Assembly (NCBI GenBank): GCA_004794785.1 | Contig: SJOL01003717.1 | Coordinates: 78,551-142,550, forward strand | Length of the DNA: 64,000 nt | Origin: Opisthorchis felineus | Lineage: Eukaryota > Platyhelminthes > Trematoda > Opisthorchiida > Opisthorchiidae | Direction of reading: 5' to 3' | Shown: piece by piece, positions 24,080-35,689 of the stretch | Position numbering within the stretch: position 1 is the stretch's first letter | Layout of the letters: every line of letters begins with the position of its first letter | The notes under the pieces: generated by a model | Databases searched by the model: none | The model's input: the letters and a program-made list of their open reading frames with translations, nothing else | Told to the model about the DNA's origin: nothing | Translations under genes and position numbers: made by a program

Positions 24080-26050
24080 TTACAATAATAACAAAGCCGG
24101 TCAGTGTTAGGTTGAGTTACGCAAAACAAAAATGACTCACTGTCTTTAAAAGGAAATTTGGGACAAAATGTTAGGCACCAATAGTTAGAGCAAGGACGCC
24201 ATACGCGAAAAATCTCATACCCGCGGAAACTGGGAGTACCAAAGACACGTAAAACTGTCGTTGTTTGTGCACACGACTGAGTAATTTGTGTTGAGTGCGC
24301 TTTATTATGTTTTCGCAAAACGCAGTTACAAAAGCTAGCACAGTTTTTGAATGTTGTGCTTTCGAGCTACTGAAATGAAGCTCCCCGGTACATTTACAAT
24401 GTGAAGATGAGTTGCACTTGATTAGACCGTGCATTCCCCATATAATAAGGTCATGGTAAACTTAATTCGATAATTGTCAAAACGTGGTGACCACCTCAAC
24501 GTATTCAACTCCCACCCGAGCTCTAGGTTACGGCCAAAAAATCCATGTGCCTCTATCACATGATAGACAATTCAAATAAACATTGCACATGGATTTAACT
24601 AAAGAATGACTACTTTGCGCATCAAGAAAATCTAAATATATTAAGCGTTGTAACAAATTCATTTGTATTAAAGGATCCACTAGGTACAACAAGGAGAATT
24701 TCCCTGCTCGGTCCAACAAGATGGGTTGAGATGATGCAATCATATGTTTGCCGAAGTTTGGTAATTAACATGTACAAGAACTTGTTAAAAAAATATCGAC
24801 TAACAATCTTTTATATGCACAATACCAAACTGACGGTTGTTTCACTTTTGAAACGCATTAATACACGAATTCTCAAACCAGATTTTTCAAATTACCTAAG
24901 CGTCCGAACGGGCTACTTCCGTGCATAGAAAACGAGTTGTATTACGGCACGGTTTCAAAGGTGAGGAATGATACACACCGAAGAACTAACATGAATCAGC
25001 TGACCTTACAATGTCTACAAATAAACAAATTCGAGCAATCGCGTACTAACGAAATCCTGCTGGTCGTTTCAAAGCAGTTAATTGCAGTGGGCTCGTGAGT
25101 TTTGGATAATAGTCTGATTATGTTAAAAAATTGTCCGTAAATTTTTACTAATGTATCTTTGAATCATTCTTGCAGCAAGCACCCTGTAGAAATCAAGCAA
25201 AATGATTTTGACTTATGCTGTTCCCGAATTCCCATGCAGCTTGCTCAATGGTGGAAGTCACAAAATTGTATGGTTCAAATGAATCATTCGTTCATGTCAT
25301 TCATAAAGCACGTCTTTCATGCTGAGAAATATGCTTATGTATGTATATCAACTAGCAGGGGAGTGAAATATAGCGATTTTTCTGAGTTCATTTACGATTG
25401 CTCTTGCAACAGATTTACTGTGGAGACATCCGCTAATATGCCGGCATCTAGCGATGGGAAGATTTGCGCCATCTTACAGGTTACCCTCTTATTGTTAGCC
25501 AACATATTCTAAGAAGCTGAATGTAGTTTTTCATAATTAAACTTATATGGGCGGGGAATTTGTTGATCTAAAACACTGCATACTTATATTCGCAAACATC
25601 TTAATTTTGTTGAAATCAAGCGCAATAAGTGCAAAAAAATGAGTGCCATAGGCTCATAGGCTTAGTCGCTACATAACCGTATTTTGAGTTGTATATGCGC
25701 TTTATTCACAGAAAAGTACACACACGAATTTGGGGTATGATCTTTCTTGTTTTGAGGTCCTCGGCAATACCTGGTACACATTATACGACCTTAGAAAGCT
25801 ACAATGCTTGCTTTGAGGGGCGGGTAAACTACGTCGCTTAATTTACATTTAAATGAACACCATCAAGTTGAGAATCAGATTACCCTATCGAAATGCTTGG
25901 ACAACACGCCGGTATCGACAAATCGACAGCGCGTCTGTAATAAAGTCAGGCGATTGCACAAACGTGATACGTGCAAATTGTCACTTTAATCAAAGCTGGA
26001 ACTTTGCGATTTGATCACTGTGCAGGGTGCAGGCCTGGACGCAGCACTTC
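24080..26050 (+). repeat. Large repeat family R, copy 2
   Basis: It opens with module B (GTCAGTGTTAGGTTGAGTT at about 24100; compare GTCAGTGTTAGGTTAAGTT at 26945). The block at 24820-25100 matches 27075-27310 (GCACAATACCAAACTGACGG against GCACAATTCCAAACTAACGG). The block at 25290-25480 matches 27570-27740. The 3' block at 25740-26030 matches 28130-28360 (CAATACCTGGTACA, TTGAGGGGCGGGTAA). A 117-codon plus-strand frame (25159-25512) lies inside. The unit is followed after a gap by R copy 3 in the same orientation. Confidence 0.75.
25159..25512 (+). other. Open frame in repeat R copy 2, unidentified
   Basis: 117 residues. The central part (HSFMSFIKHVFHAEKYAY, then ISTS, VKYSDF) aligns in the same frame with the 123-residue frame at 27456-27827 (HSFTSFITHIFLAEKYAG, then ISTS, VKFSDF). 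Several differences are conservative, such as K/T and Y/F. The third copy (R1, about 19490-19600) has a stop in this frame. It may be a remnant of a coding region of family R, or simply a stretch not yet interrupted. No known domain. Confidence 0.25.
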
Positions 26051-26059
26051 TTGTGGATT

Positions 26060-26735
26060 ACTGCAAGATTGCTGTTGTAGATTGTAGTATTTGATTCGTA
26101 TGTGACTCGGATATCTGGATGGATACTGAACAACTAATCGAGATCAAAAGTCAGCCCAGGGTAGCTGCACACATGCAAAATTGTTCAACGCACAACCACA
26201 GGCCACTCGCTAAGCACCACTAGGTTTCCTAAGCAACGCACTGATGATGTGACCTTGATTGATGGGAGGACGTCTGGAATCAAATTGTCCAGTTCAGCGA
26301 ACAAGCCAATGGCCATCTACTCTACTTTATTTACCAACAGTTTCTTCTATGGAATAAGTTTGTTGGTTTTTACCAAAATAGTTTGCATGGGATATACTTA
26401 TTTGGACCTTTATGGAAAATTGTTTGGTTGTGAATGAGGGCACGTCAGTCATTTCTAGCATTTTTTGTAAGCTGATGTTCTCAGTATTTTAGTGCTTGGA
26501 AGCCGGGTGTGAATGTGAATGTTTGAAGTTCATAACAAAGGACATCTGCTATGATTTGCATATTCATGATAACGAGTGCTCATATGATTGGAGAACGCTT
26601 GCAACATGCCAGTACGTTATATTTTGGAATCCCGTAAAGTTCCCTGTTTTGCGAAGGCCCAGAATCACTAAAGAATTCACCCAAGATGCTGGTTGTTGCG
26701 GCATCAGTATTATGAGTGGTAAGATTCTGCGCGAT
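26060..26735. other. Unresolved non-coding stretch between R copies
   Basis: Between R copies 2 and 3. Short plus-strand frames at 26249-26437 and 26496-26738 (62 and 80 codons) have no recognisable motif. Confidence 0.4.
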
Positions 26736-26921
26736 TGAGAATCATGCAGCTGACCTCAACATCAGTGTGGATGCTGAGGCGAACCAAATCCACTTGAAGT
26801 TAGCCCGGCGGACTATTGTGTTATCTATAGGTATGCATTATAAATAATCAAACGAAGTAATTAGTTTATCGTTTTACCGTTTATTCATTCTGAATGCAAA
26901 TCTGCAAAGCAGCGCTTTGTG

Positions 26922-26938
26922 ATATATATATATATATA
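26922..26938. repeat. (TA)n tract inside repeat R copy 3
   Basis: Eight TA units follow GCGCTTTGTGA, at a position where copy 1 has non-repetitive sequence. The tract therefore arose after the copies diverged. Confidence 0.9.
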
Positions 26939-27455
26939 AACCGGTCAGTGTTAGGTTAAGTTGAGCAGGACAGAACCACCCACTATCTTCCTAAGTGAAT
27001 TTCGGATACAATGTTGAACAACAAAATTTTGAGCAATAACGCTGTTGTCTTGTCTAATACATCTAAGTGCGCACAATTCCAAACTAACGGCCGTTCACTC
27101 TCGATACGCCGAGTTAACCAAATACTCAAAACTGATTTTCCAAATTGCACAAGCGTCCCAGTGGGATTCGCGGCTGCACAGAATGATAGTTGCATACGTT
27201 TTGATTTCTAAGTTTAGGAATCATACACAACGACGACATTTCACGAATCACCTGGCTTGACAATTTTTACAAATAGCGGAATCACAGCAATCGCGTAATA
27301 AGTGAAATTCACTGGTTTTCTCACAACAGGTAATGACATTGCCTCACGAGATTTAAAAACTGATATTTTCAGAGGATATGGCGTTATTTTAAGATACTGC
27401 CTGCGCATTTTTTTTATGTTATCTCAAGGAGTCATTCCTTTTTATTCCGAGTACG

Positions 27456-27827
27456 GTGATTTTTTCTGATGTTAGGCTTAATTTCTTAAAGCGCTTGTTA
27501 AATGCCGATCGTTACAAAATGGTTTGGTTCATCTTGGTCATTGGTTCTAGTCACTCATTCACGTCATTCATAACGCATATCTTTCTGGCTGAGAAATATG
27601 CTGGCTCATATATCTCAACCAGCATGAAAGTGAAATTCAGCGATTTTCAGAGTGCATTTCCGGCTGCATTTGCAGCGGACCTAATGCGAAGGCACCCGAT
27701 AGTGTGCATGCATATGGCTGTCTCAGAAGCGGAAAAGTTGACCAAAAAATATGGTGCGCAAAATATGCCCACCCCAATTCTCAGGATTTGCATGCTAAGA
27801 AGTTTAGCCAGAAATAACAACATATAG
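27456..27827 (+). other. Open frame in repeat R copy 3, unidentified
   Basis: 123 residues, co-linear with the open frame of R copy 2 through the HSF-x-SFI-x-H-x-F-x-AEKYA segment. It continues further (EAEKLTKKYG) where copy 2 has a deletion. The C-terminal part is basic and ends in RSLARNNNI. It has no homology I recognise and no cysteine/histidine cluster. Confidence that it is a translated gene is low; the conserved frame between two diverged copies is the only argument. Confidence 0.25.
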
Positions 27828-28389
27828 GGGCAACGTGATTGTGAAATTTGCCCGCCATGACAGATCACTTTCTTAGGGCTAGTCAACATCTTGTCCGAAG
27901 CCGAATGTTAGTTTCCATATTCAAAATTATACGGGTGGGAGATTTGTTGATCTAATACACTACACGCTTATATTCGCAAGCATTCCTAATTTTGTTGAAA
28001 TCGGGTGTTATGTCTCTAAACACATTGAGTGCGGAAACTAGAGCCATAGGCTAAGACTGCATAACCATACTCTGAGGCGTCTTATTTACAGAAAAAAATA
28101 CTTAATTGTGGAATGGCCTTTATTGTTCAGTGGTTATCTGCAATGCCTGGTACATGTCATACGACCCAAAAAAACTATATCGCTTGCTTCGAGGGGCGGG
28201 TAAGTTATGCCGTTCAATATTGTGATGCGTGATTCATATTAAAATGAAAACTATTTAGTCTACAATAAAATTACCCTTGCAATAGATTGTGCAAACCGCC
28301 GTTTCTACAGTCACGCGATTGTAAATACGTGACACGTTTATCGCTTTACAGGCGCTCCATACCATGGTTGAGACAACCGGTCAATTTGA

Positions 28390-29880
28390 ATGAGGAAATG
28401 CCGTATTCCAAAAGGCAGTCGTGCAATTAGAAACCCAACAAGTACCTGAGCGTGCCACTTACAAAATGTTCACTCAACCTGAAGGTTTTGTGGTTTGGAT
28501 AGCTGGTACATATTTAAATTGTGACCTAATTACAAAGTGAACACTTGCTTTTCCTTACGGGAAATATTTTTGCATATGTTCACCTCGGCGAAATTCCATA
28601 CAGTCCTCTTTGATATGCCAACCACACTAAATTCGCACGCTTCCCATTATTTGCATCAGGTAATTCCTTCATTATGCAGAAGAAAAATAAACCATGAACG
28701 ATTCCCTACTCTTGCATTCACGTTTTTTTCCGTTATCTATTTTGACCATTCTCTGGTTTATTAAAACAACGCGTTTATCTTCTTATAATGAACTTCCCTG
28801 TTGTATGCAAATTAGCACGCATATTTTGCGTACAATTTGAGTGTCCGTTTATCTCAGATATGCATATTTCATGCGGTGAGAGTCAACAAGTGTTGCTCAA
28901 ATAATGTAACCCGGCTGCTACTCATATTTCGTGGGACTCCAAACTTCAACTACCCTAGCTTTCGGACTGTTACATACTTTCCTGGACGCCTACAAACAAG
29001 CTCGCCTTAAGCGGGTGAGGTAAGTATATGCATCGTGGCAGTAAGAGGCGCACAATGTACGCACCGTAAGCTCTATAGTTTCAGGTCGCTTTATGCTGGA
29101 AAACTAGAGTAATATGTTCACACGGGTAACAGACGTTTTTAGAGGACTAGATAGACGGTGAAAACGCTGCCAAATTTGCGCACTTTTTTTGTCAAATGAA
29201 GGGATAATTCGATCCAGATTATTACAAAACGCACCCAGCGGCTGCTGTGTTGGCTCGTTTTTGTCCTCATTAGGAAGAGTATTTTTAAAATCTTAAAGAA
29301 CTGTCAATACGAAGATTGCTACAAAAATCACTTATTTGTGAACGGTTAGTAACAATGTGATGATAAGTTTTGTTGGTTTCATTCAAGCAACTACAAGCAC
29401 ACAAAATGTGTAACTCGCACGTTTTGTGTAGAGCGCATGCCCTCCTAGGGCTTGGCTCGTATTCGGTCAGACGGGTGTGGTGTTGTGAAATTTTAACGAA
29501 AACACGATTGTCTGTAACATAGGGCTATTTTTGTAAAACCCCCGCAAGTTGCTCGATGAGCGATCTGAAATATAATCAGATTAAGCGTATTCTGAGCATT
29601 TTTCAGTTTGAATGGGTGTTGTTTTCAACAATATGAACATCATCTATGCAGAAACTTTTACGACAAAGAAACATCTAAAATGGTTTCAAATACCCAAATG
29701 AAAACCGTCGCTAATAGTGGAAGATGTGAGGCGATATTCAAAGCACGCGGTGTCCTTCAGTTCGCCAACTGGAATCTGTATCTAGATGGTAAAAAACTGG
29801 GGATACCGTTGAATATTATTCTAAACAGTATTCTTGATTCTTTTCGGTTCCCTCAACTGACAGGTTTTTGAGTTATATGC
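28390..29880. other. Unresolved non-coding stretch
   Basis: A CAA-x-TGTTGCTCAAATAATG word near 28890 recalls the start of R copy 1 (CTCAACTGCTCAAATAATG near 18588), so a decayed R fragment may lie at 28840-28930. The plus frame at 29608-29871 (87 codons) has no identifiable motif. Confidence 0.35.
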
Positions 29881-29889
29881 ACATCCGTT

Positions 29890-30560
29890 TGTTCAGTGCA
29901 ATTAAAGATTCGATCTAGTTTGTTATTTCACAGACAGATGGACGCCGTATTATCATGATGGCTGAGCATGCAGCATATGTTATTTTCGATTTGCAAATAA
30001 ACTTCCAACACAATGACAAAAACTTGTGAAATATGACTTGCTTTGCACGAAAGCACATGTATGTGACCACAAAATGGCTTGCAGCATACAGCAACGCCGT
30101 TGACAGTTGATTGCGCGGAAGCAGTGCGGACTTATAATGATAGTATTGTGCAGAGTTTGATGTGGCGCATGAATGACGTTTACACCAGGTATCTAATTGC
30201 GTTTGTGTGGGGTTAAATGTGGCGCACAAATGATGTTTCTATCAGGTGACCATTCGCATCTCAAACACAGCACCCAGAATACTAGATGCGTGGTTTAAGG
30301 GGGACGTCATATACATGTACAATCGAACTCATTTCAATGCAATTCATTTTATTCTGTTCTTGCGCACCTAAAGCACATCTACATGTCCGTTGGTGGACTT
30401 GGTTAATAGTTGCGCGTTGAGATGGGAACATCGTGATATTATATCGTGCAACTTGCGGAAACTACCAACTACACGCAGCATATGCTTGCGGGGAGTATTT
30501 TTAGGTTATTTCCTTGTTTATAAATATAAAAACTTAAATGCCCTCGGCTTGAAATTTATC
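29890..30560 (+). repeat. Dispersed repeat family A, copy 4 (b-c)
   Basis: Segment b at 29930-30150 matches copy 1 through TTTGCACGAAAGCACATGTA, then TGTGACCAC and a GTTGATTGCGCGG block. Segment c at 30245-30520 matches through CATTCGCATCTCAAA, AATCGAACTCATTTCAATG and ATCTACATG. The latter aligns with 10200-10280 with few indels, making it the best segment-c pair in the window. Segment a is absent. The 125-codon frame at 30390-30767 starts inside segment c and is probably fortuitous. Confidence 0.65.
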
Positions 30561-30569
30561 TGTATATCA

Positions 30570-31675
30570 AGCGTATTTATTCTTAAAAGCAAGAATGTCC
30601 TCTGCCACCAACTTTCAGATGAAATTATAGTTAACACAGACTTTTTATCAAAGTTACACATAAAGACGTTTAACAAATATCTAAGCAAAAAAGAACATGC
30701 GCAATATTGCCGAATGAGTTGGCGTGTTCACTGCCCACGGTATCATTCAGGCCGCGTAATTTTGTAAACCGGGACCACTCGTGCCGATCAGAACTCCGTT
30801 ACAAATTTCAGGCATGATTCCGTGAGACAGCTTGCAGTGCAGTTAGTGAGCCGCAACATGTACATTCATGAACGTGAACTAAATACCTGGCTAAAAATGA
30901 TTCACTTTCTTCTTCAGTTTAATCGAGGAAACTAAAACATGCAAAAGCAGAAATACTCTGGTGAATCAATGCAGATGAGGGCTACTGGCAGGCCTTAATC
31001 CCGATTTGTTATTTGATCAGATGTTTGAATGTGTTTGTGTAATATGCAATTCGTTTGCTTCTTGCACACAGAAGGCATATCTATATAGAAATTCAGAGGC
31101 GTGATTGGTTTCACCTGTCACATTATTACGTCTGTGATACGAAATAAATGTTACAGACTTCCCCAAATTTCCTTCAAATAAATTGGTGAATTTCGGTTAC
31201 TTGAATTCAACATAAGCATGACTTGGCTATACATATTCGTAGATGAGATGGTTTGTGGTGGGTTCTTTAAAAATAATCTATAATATATATATATGATAAA
31301 AATCATTCTTAAATTTAAAAATTTAAATATGACATCAGCTTTCTGCATTTCAGTTGGACCAATATATGTAAATAGACGATGGATTAAGGAATATACCACC
31401 ATAGTCCTTCTGTAGCGTATGCCCGGTTGCGGTACCTACCTGATTTCATGGGACTTGATAGCTTCTGCGCGCCTAAATATTATTCAATGCTATAAACGGT
31501 TTGCGCTTCACACTTTGCGAACTCCCGAATAGCTGTTTCTAACTTTCGGCTGAAGAATCCCCAATAGTAACATGTTGCACTCCCATGTTTCTCGTACTTG
31601 GTTTTCACCTAGTCAAAATGGAGGTAATTAAATGCCGTGACCTGGTTTGCAAAGGAAGAAATTTGTGAGCAGACT
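30570..31675. other. Unresolved non-coding stretch
   Basis: It holds the remainder of the anonymous 125-codon plus frame (to 30767), a short TA run at 31283-31295, and otherwise AT-rich DNA without motifs. Confidence 0.4.
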
Positions 31676-31679
31676 CCGA

Positions 31680-32440
31680 TGGTTTTGTGTGATTGATTGT
31701 CTAATATCATTTGCACAGACTTTATGCAAATATTCGCGTCCAGTAGTTGTATCAGTGCATAATCATGTCATCCCCCATGATGCATGTAAGTTCCCATTTT
31801 CAACTTTTCTCAAACCACCTACCGTAGATTATGATCACACCTGACGGTTCAGAAATTCGCAACTGGAGCGCCTCATATTCACTAAATGTTATGCTTCGCA
31901 GTATGGACCTTTTAAAGCGCTACTTGGGAGTTATTGGGTTTCGATAAATGTAAGACGTGGTTTCGGTAAAAAATTTCCACTTTTTATTTAAATTTCACAA
32001 ATTTCATTGCAGAACCCTTGAAGCATCAAATGATTGGCACGAAAAGTTGAATTTTTCTGAATGCTCGAATTTTTTAACAAACAAAAAAATATTTCCCTAC
32101 TCCTCAGTCACTTTCTTGCCATTTTGCGGTCTTACGCACAATTTAAGTTAAATCTGTCACTTACTGTTATTGTGTCTTGTCATTTGTTGGTATTCGCTCA
32201 CAGTCGCCAAGCAACAAGTTTAAGATTTACACCAAAGTTTAGTAAACATCTCTCAGAAGGTCGCGCTACTTTCCAGAAAATACAACCGTTTAACTGACTT
32301 TGCGTGTCACTATATATTTGACAAATCGACCAAACACGTGGTACGTCCGATGATGCAGTAATTTTGTGCCCGCCACTAATATCCTTTCTCATGGAAATAA
32401 TTCGTAGTGCGTCAAAACACTGCAGTTGTTGGCAGGTCAA
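31680..32440 (+). repeat. Dispersed repeat family D, copy 2
   Basis: Partner of 12117-12790. The clearest correspondences are TTCCCATTTTCA and CACACCTGA with GAAATTCGCAACTGG, and in the second block ACAAATCGACCAAACACGTG and AACACTGCAGTTGTTGGCAG. The copy contains several short plus-strand frames that are not shared with copy 1. Confidence 0.5.
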
Positions 32441-32449
32441 GATACATTT

Positions 32450-33680
32450 TGCGTATAGACTGCAGTTCACTGGCTAATTCATTTTTCCAGTATAGGCCAC
32501 AGCGCGCTGGCTAAAAAGCTTTATTATATGTCATGCAGTTTAGGCAAGATTGTCTGTTGTGTTGTGAAGGCTTCCGAAGTTCCCTTAAAATAACGGATAT
32601 TTGTTCCAGTAATCACTGTTCGGGTAAACCTGACTTGTGGAACATCGTCACTTCATGGCGTTCTGCGTAAAAACGTGTTGCACATCAGGATACGTTAGAG
32701 AACAAGCAGGGTGAATCAAACTAGATGATTTGCTTTAAACAACAATCATCGTAGAGTTTCGTGTGATTTAATCTTTCCGGTTACTAGTGATAACGTTGGC
32801 AGAATTTTCAAGCGTCCACTGGTTTGTCCACAAATGATTTATAGGCAGTTCACGATTGAACGCGTGCTATCAAAAATCATTTGCCATGAAGGTCTAAAGA
32901 GATGTGTCGTCCGCATGCGAGATGATTCCAGATAAAACTGGTTCCTAACTTGAACTTCCAACGACTGCGCATAAGCTGAAAATATACCTACGCTCTTGCG
33001 TTTACCAGAAGAACAAGAATATAAAAATAAAATATGCGCTTTGACGTTGCTAAATTTAAGCTCTCCATCGTGACGAATTGAATTCATGTTAGGCATTCTT
33101 ATGCTCCCTCTGTGAAAACGCAGGTGTATGGTATAGTTTAACAGATCCATTTGCATAAAGATACCTTCGGCATACACTGTAGTCTTATCTGATGGAGAAT
33201 GCATAAGTGCGGCGTAAATGTTATCAAAGAAACATTCATACTAACAAAAAAATTGTTGTTCACAAAAGAGATTCGGAAACGAAAGTTCGCATGTAGAGTG
33301 ACATTCAAAATCGTAAATTCATCACTGAAGTGCAATTGTGTTCCATTTTGAATTCAATGATGAAAATGGTGGCTGTACCACACTACATTTCCTTCAAACC
33401 AAGCAACTAATAACTTCCTTGCACAGGGCTGATTTTGAATCATACATAATGCTACAATTGAGGGATTGGATGAAGTATAAACTCCCGTTCTTCTGTCATA
33501 CGTACATGGTAATTGGGGAGCACCATATTTGTACGCGATGTAAATTAGATTAAATTTATGCATTTACCATAGTTCGCGAGAAATATTTGCGGGGTTGGAA
33601 GATACTGTATCGATCGGCATGGTATAGGACGGATTTCGGATTACTTGTGAATGTAGTCTAAACCTAGCTTGTCAAATCCA
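32450..33680. other. Unresolved non-coding stretch
   Basis: A minus-strand frame at 32839-33204 (121 codons) and overlapping shorter frames lack any recognisable motif. No repeat match was found. Confidence 0.4.
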
Positions 33681-33689
33681 CTGCACCAG

Positions 33690-34050
33690 TCAGTTGGTTT
33701 GATTAGCACGACCTGTACCTGCATGCCCAACGTGCCTAGTTGACTAAAAAACGCACGCAAATATAAAGTGAGTTATGAAGACCATTGCTTTTGTACAAGT
33801 GCCACTGGGTAATCGATAATTGAGTGTATAGTCCTAACATAAATGCGAACGAAATACCGAGTGGTACTAGAAAGCAGTGACTCACTGCCTACTTGGACGA
33901 ATGTAGGATGCAATGATAAACACAATTTCAGAAGTAGAACGCTTTATGTCAAATATTCTTAGACAAAGTCAACGTGCCAAATGCATTGCATGTTGACATA
34001 GTTAAGTGTTTTGCTACTACAGTGTAAATGTTCGGGTAACCTGCACTTTG
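33690..34050 (+). repeat. Repeat module B, copy with upstream extension
   Basis: The 5' part (GCCCAACGTGCCTA; TTGCTTTTGTACAAGTGCCA; GTAATCGATAATTGAG) matches 44118-44280 (GCCCAACGTTCCTA; TTGTTTTTGTACAAGCGCCA; GTAATGCGCTAATTGAG). The 3' part (GTGACTCACTGCCTACTTGG, GGATGCAATGATAAACAC, GTAGAACGCTTTATG) matches the module-B consensus. This links module B to about 200 bp of additional upstream sequence. Confidence 0.6.
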
Positions 34051-34059
34051 AGTTGTTCT

Positions 34060-35590
34060 TGCAATGCAGTGGCATGACTGTAAACGCTCTAAGAAGTCTA
34101 TTGACTTCAATCTGCTCTACAATTACAGCTGGAATATGGGAATCTTTTTTGTTTTATCAGTGATTCCTATGGTAGCGAATTACTCCTTTGGAATTAAGGA
34201 ATGCCGAAATTAGATAATGCAGAATAATGCAATAGGCAATGCAATAGGACGCTGAAGATCAAGTGCTCTCGTTTAAGTCCTTGAAGTACGTATGCAATTC
34301 CACCTTTCAAAAGTTCAAGTACATTTCGAAAAGATGGTTTCGTAAGTAACGTTGAGAAACAATTTCGTCGGCTGCGTTTCAGCTTGAATTAATTCATAAA
34401 GATCTATTACGGGGGTTTGCACGGTAGAATGGATACAGCACACCGGTTTGGTTACCTATGATATATTCCGTTCTGAGGAATTGCTTTCATCTTTGAAATA
34501 TTTAGTTTTTTCCATGGTTTAACGTGTCGTGGTTTTGGCGACGTTAGGATGTTTCAGTAAAGCTCTATATAAGGAGGAACGGCGGCGATCCCGGCCAGAC
34601 AAGAAAACACCTAATGCAAATCAAAACAACAATGGCTTTGTAAATAATGTGTAGTCAATGTAACTTTAAACATTCTAGTTGAGAAAATATCACCTAATGC
34701 GTGGTGCGTTTTGCAATGGCACAATCAAATGGGTTCTTCTGTCAAATGTAGCGAAGTTAGCGTCTCCTATTACACGTGTTATGTCCTCCGGTTAAAAGCG
34801 AATCGCCAAAAAGCGATACTGGCAACCATATGGTATAGTTACTTCTCTTCTTCACTATTGATGCACTTGAAACCTGTCATTTTGCAATCCCAATTTGTTT
34901 GACACAAGCCCTGCTGTTTGTTGTTGCCAGATAACCTCATTTGAATATAGCAAACTGTTAGGGAATATGTGCATTTTCGATCTGGTCACGCTCAAAGAAG
35001 TAGCGGCACTTCAGACGGAAGCACAAAGTTGTTCCCGTTACGGGTTTATGAAGCGTGACATGAAACACGCGGCAGCGTGTTTCAGTACATACGGTAGATC
35101 ACTGAATCCTATCACATATTCGGAAACATGCATGCAAAATGATTTGCAAATATCCTTTTTTCTTGGAAAGAGTCTCAAAACATTTGCAAGCCGCCCTTAT
35201 TAAAGGTAGTTCGTGAATATAATAATTGAAGACAGTGAGCATATTTTTTGCGGTGAACGCAGGGTTTACACTGGAGTTTTCACTCGTGCGGTGCAGTATA
35301 TTATTGCAGATAACTGAATGCAACAATTGGCTAAATGCTCCATTTTAAAACGAGTAGATGTGATTTGCAATCACTGGCCCAAAATAGTGGATTCAGAAAT
35401 AGAACCGTGGTGGCGGACATCCTGCAGCGCTCTACAACCGAATGTTGCACATAACATGCGCTGCCGTCTTTCAAGCCACTTGTTCGAGTGGCGATGTGCG
35501 CCTCGGTTATATGGAATGTGTAGGTTTGCTTCTGTGCAAAAACAATCCGGAAAGCTCTCAGTATTTGGCATCCCTTTGTTACAAGGAGTT
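34060..35590. other. Unresolved stretch upstream of the PLE
   Basis: Frames at 34711-34902 and 34895-35203 have no motif resembling a PLE N-terminus. It may include diverged 5' sequence of the element, but nothing supports that directly. Confidence 0.35.
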
Positions 35591-35689
35591 GCGTGCTATG
35601 CTTTGTTCACATCACTTTCAACTAAACTGTCGCTATGCTGTCCTTGCGTTATTATTTTAGTGAGTCCGACCTCAACGGTCAACTTGGAA

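Larger units (their letters stand above)
26740..28380 (+). repeat. Large repeat family R, copy 3
   Basis: The best aligned copy for defining the unit. It opens with GACCTCAACATC, related to 18585, then the module-B block with AAGCAGCGCTTTGTGAT followed by a TA run. Next come the 27075-27310 block, the AEKYA-encoding block and the terminal block CACGCGATTGTAAATACGTGA. It lies in direct orientation downstream of copy 2 with corresponding points 2.3-2.85 kb apart. Confidence 0.75.

Noticed and set aside
30390..30767. 125-codon frame as a host gene
   Set aside because: It starts inside repeat A segment c and the other copies of that segment have no such frame.
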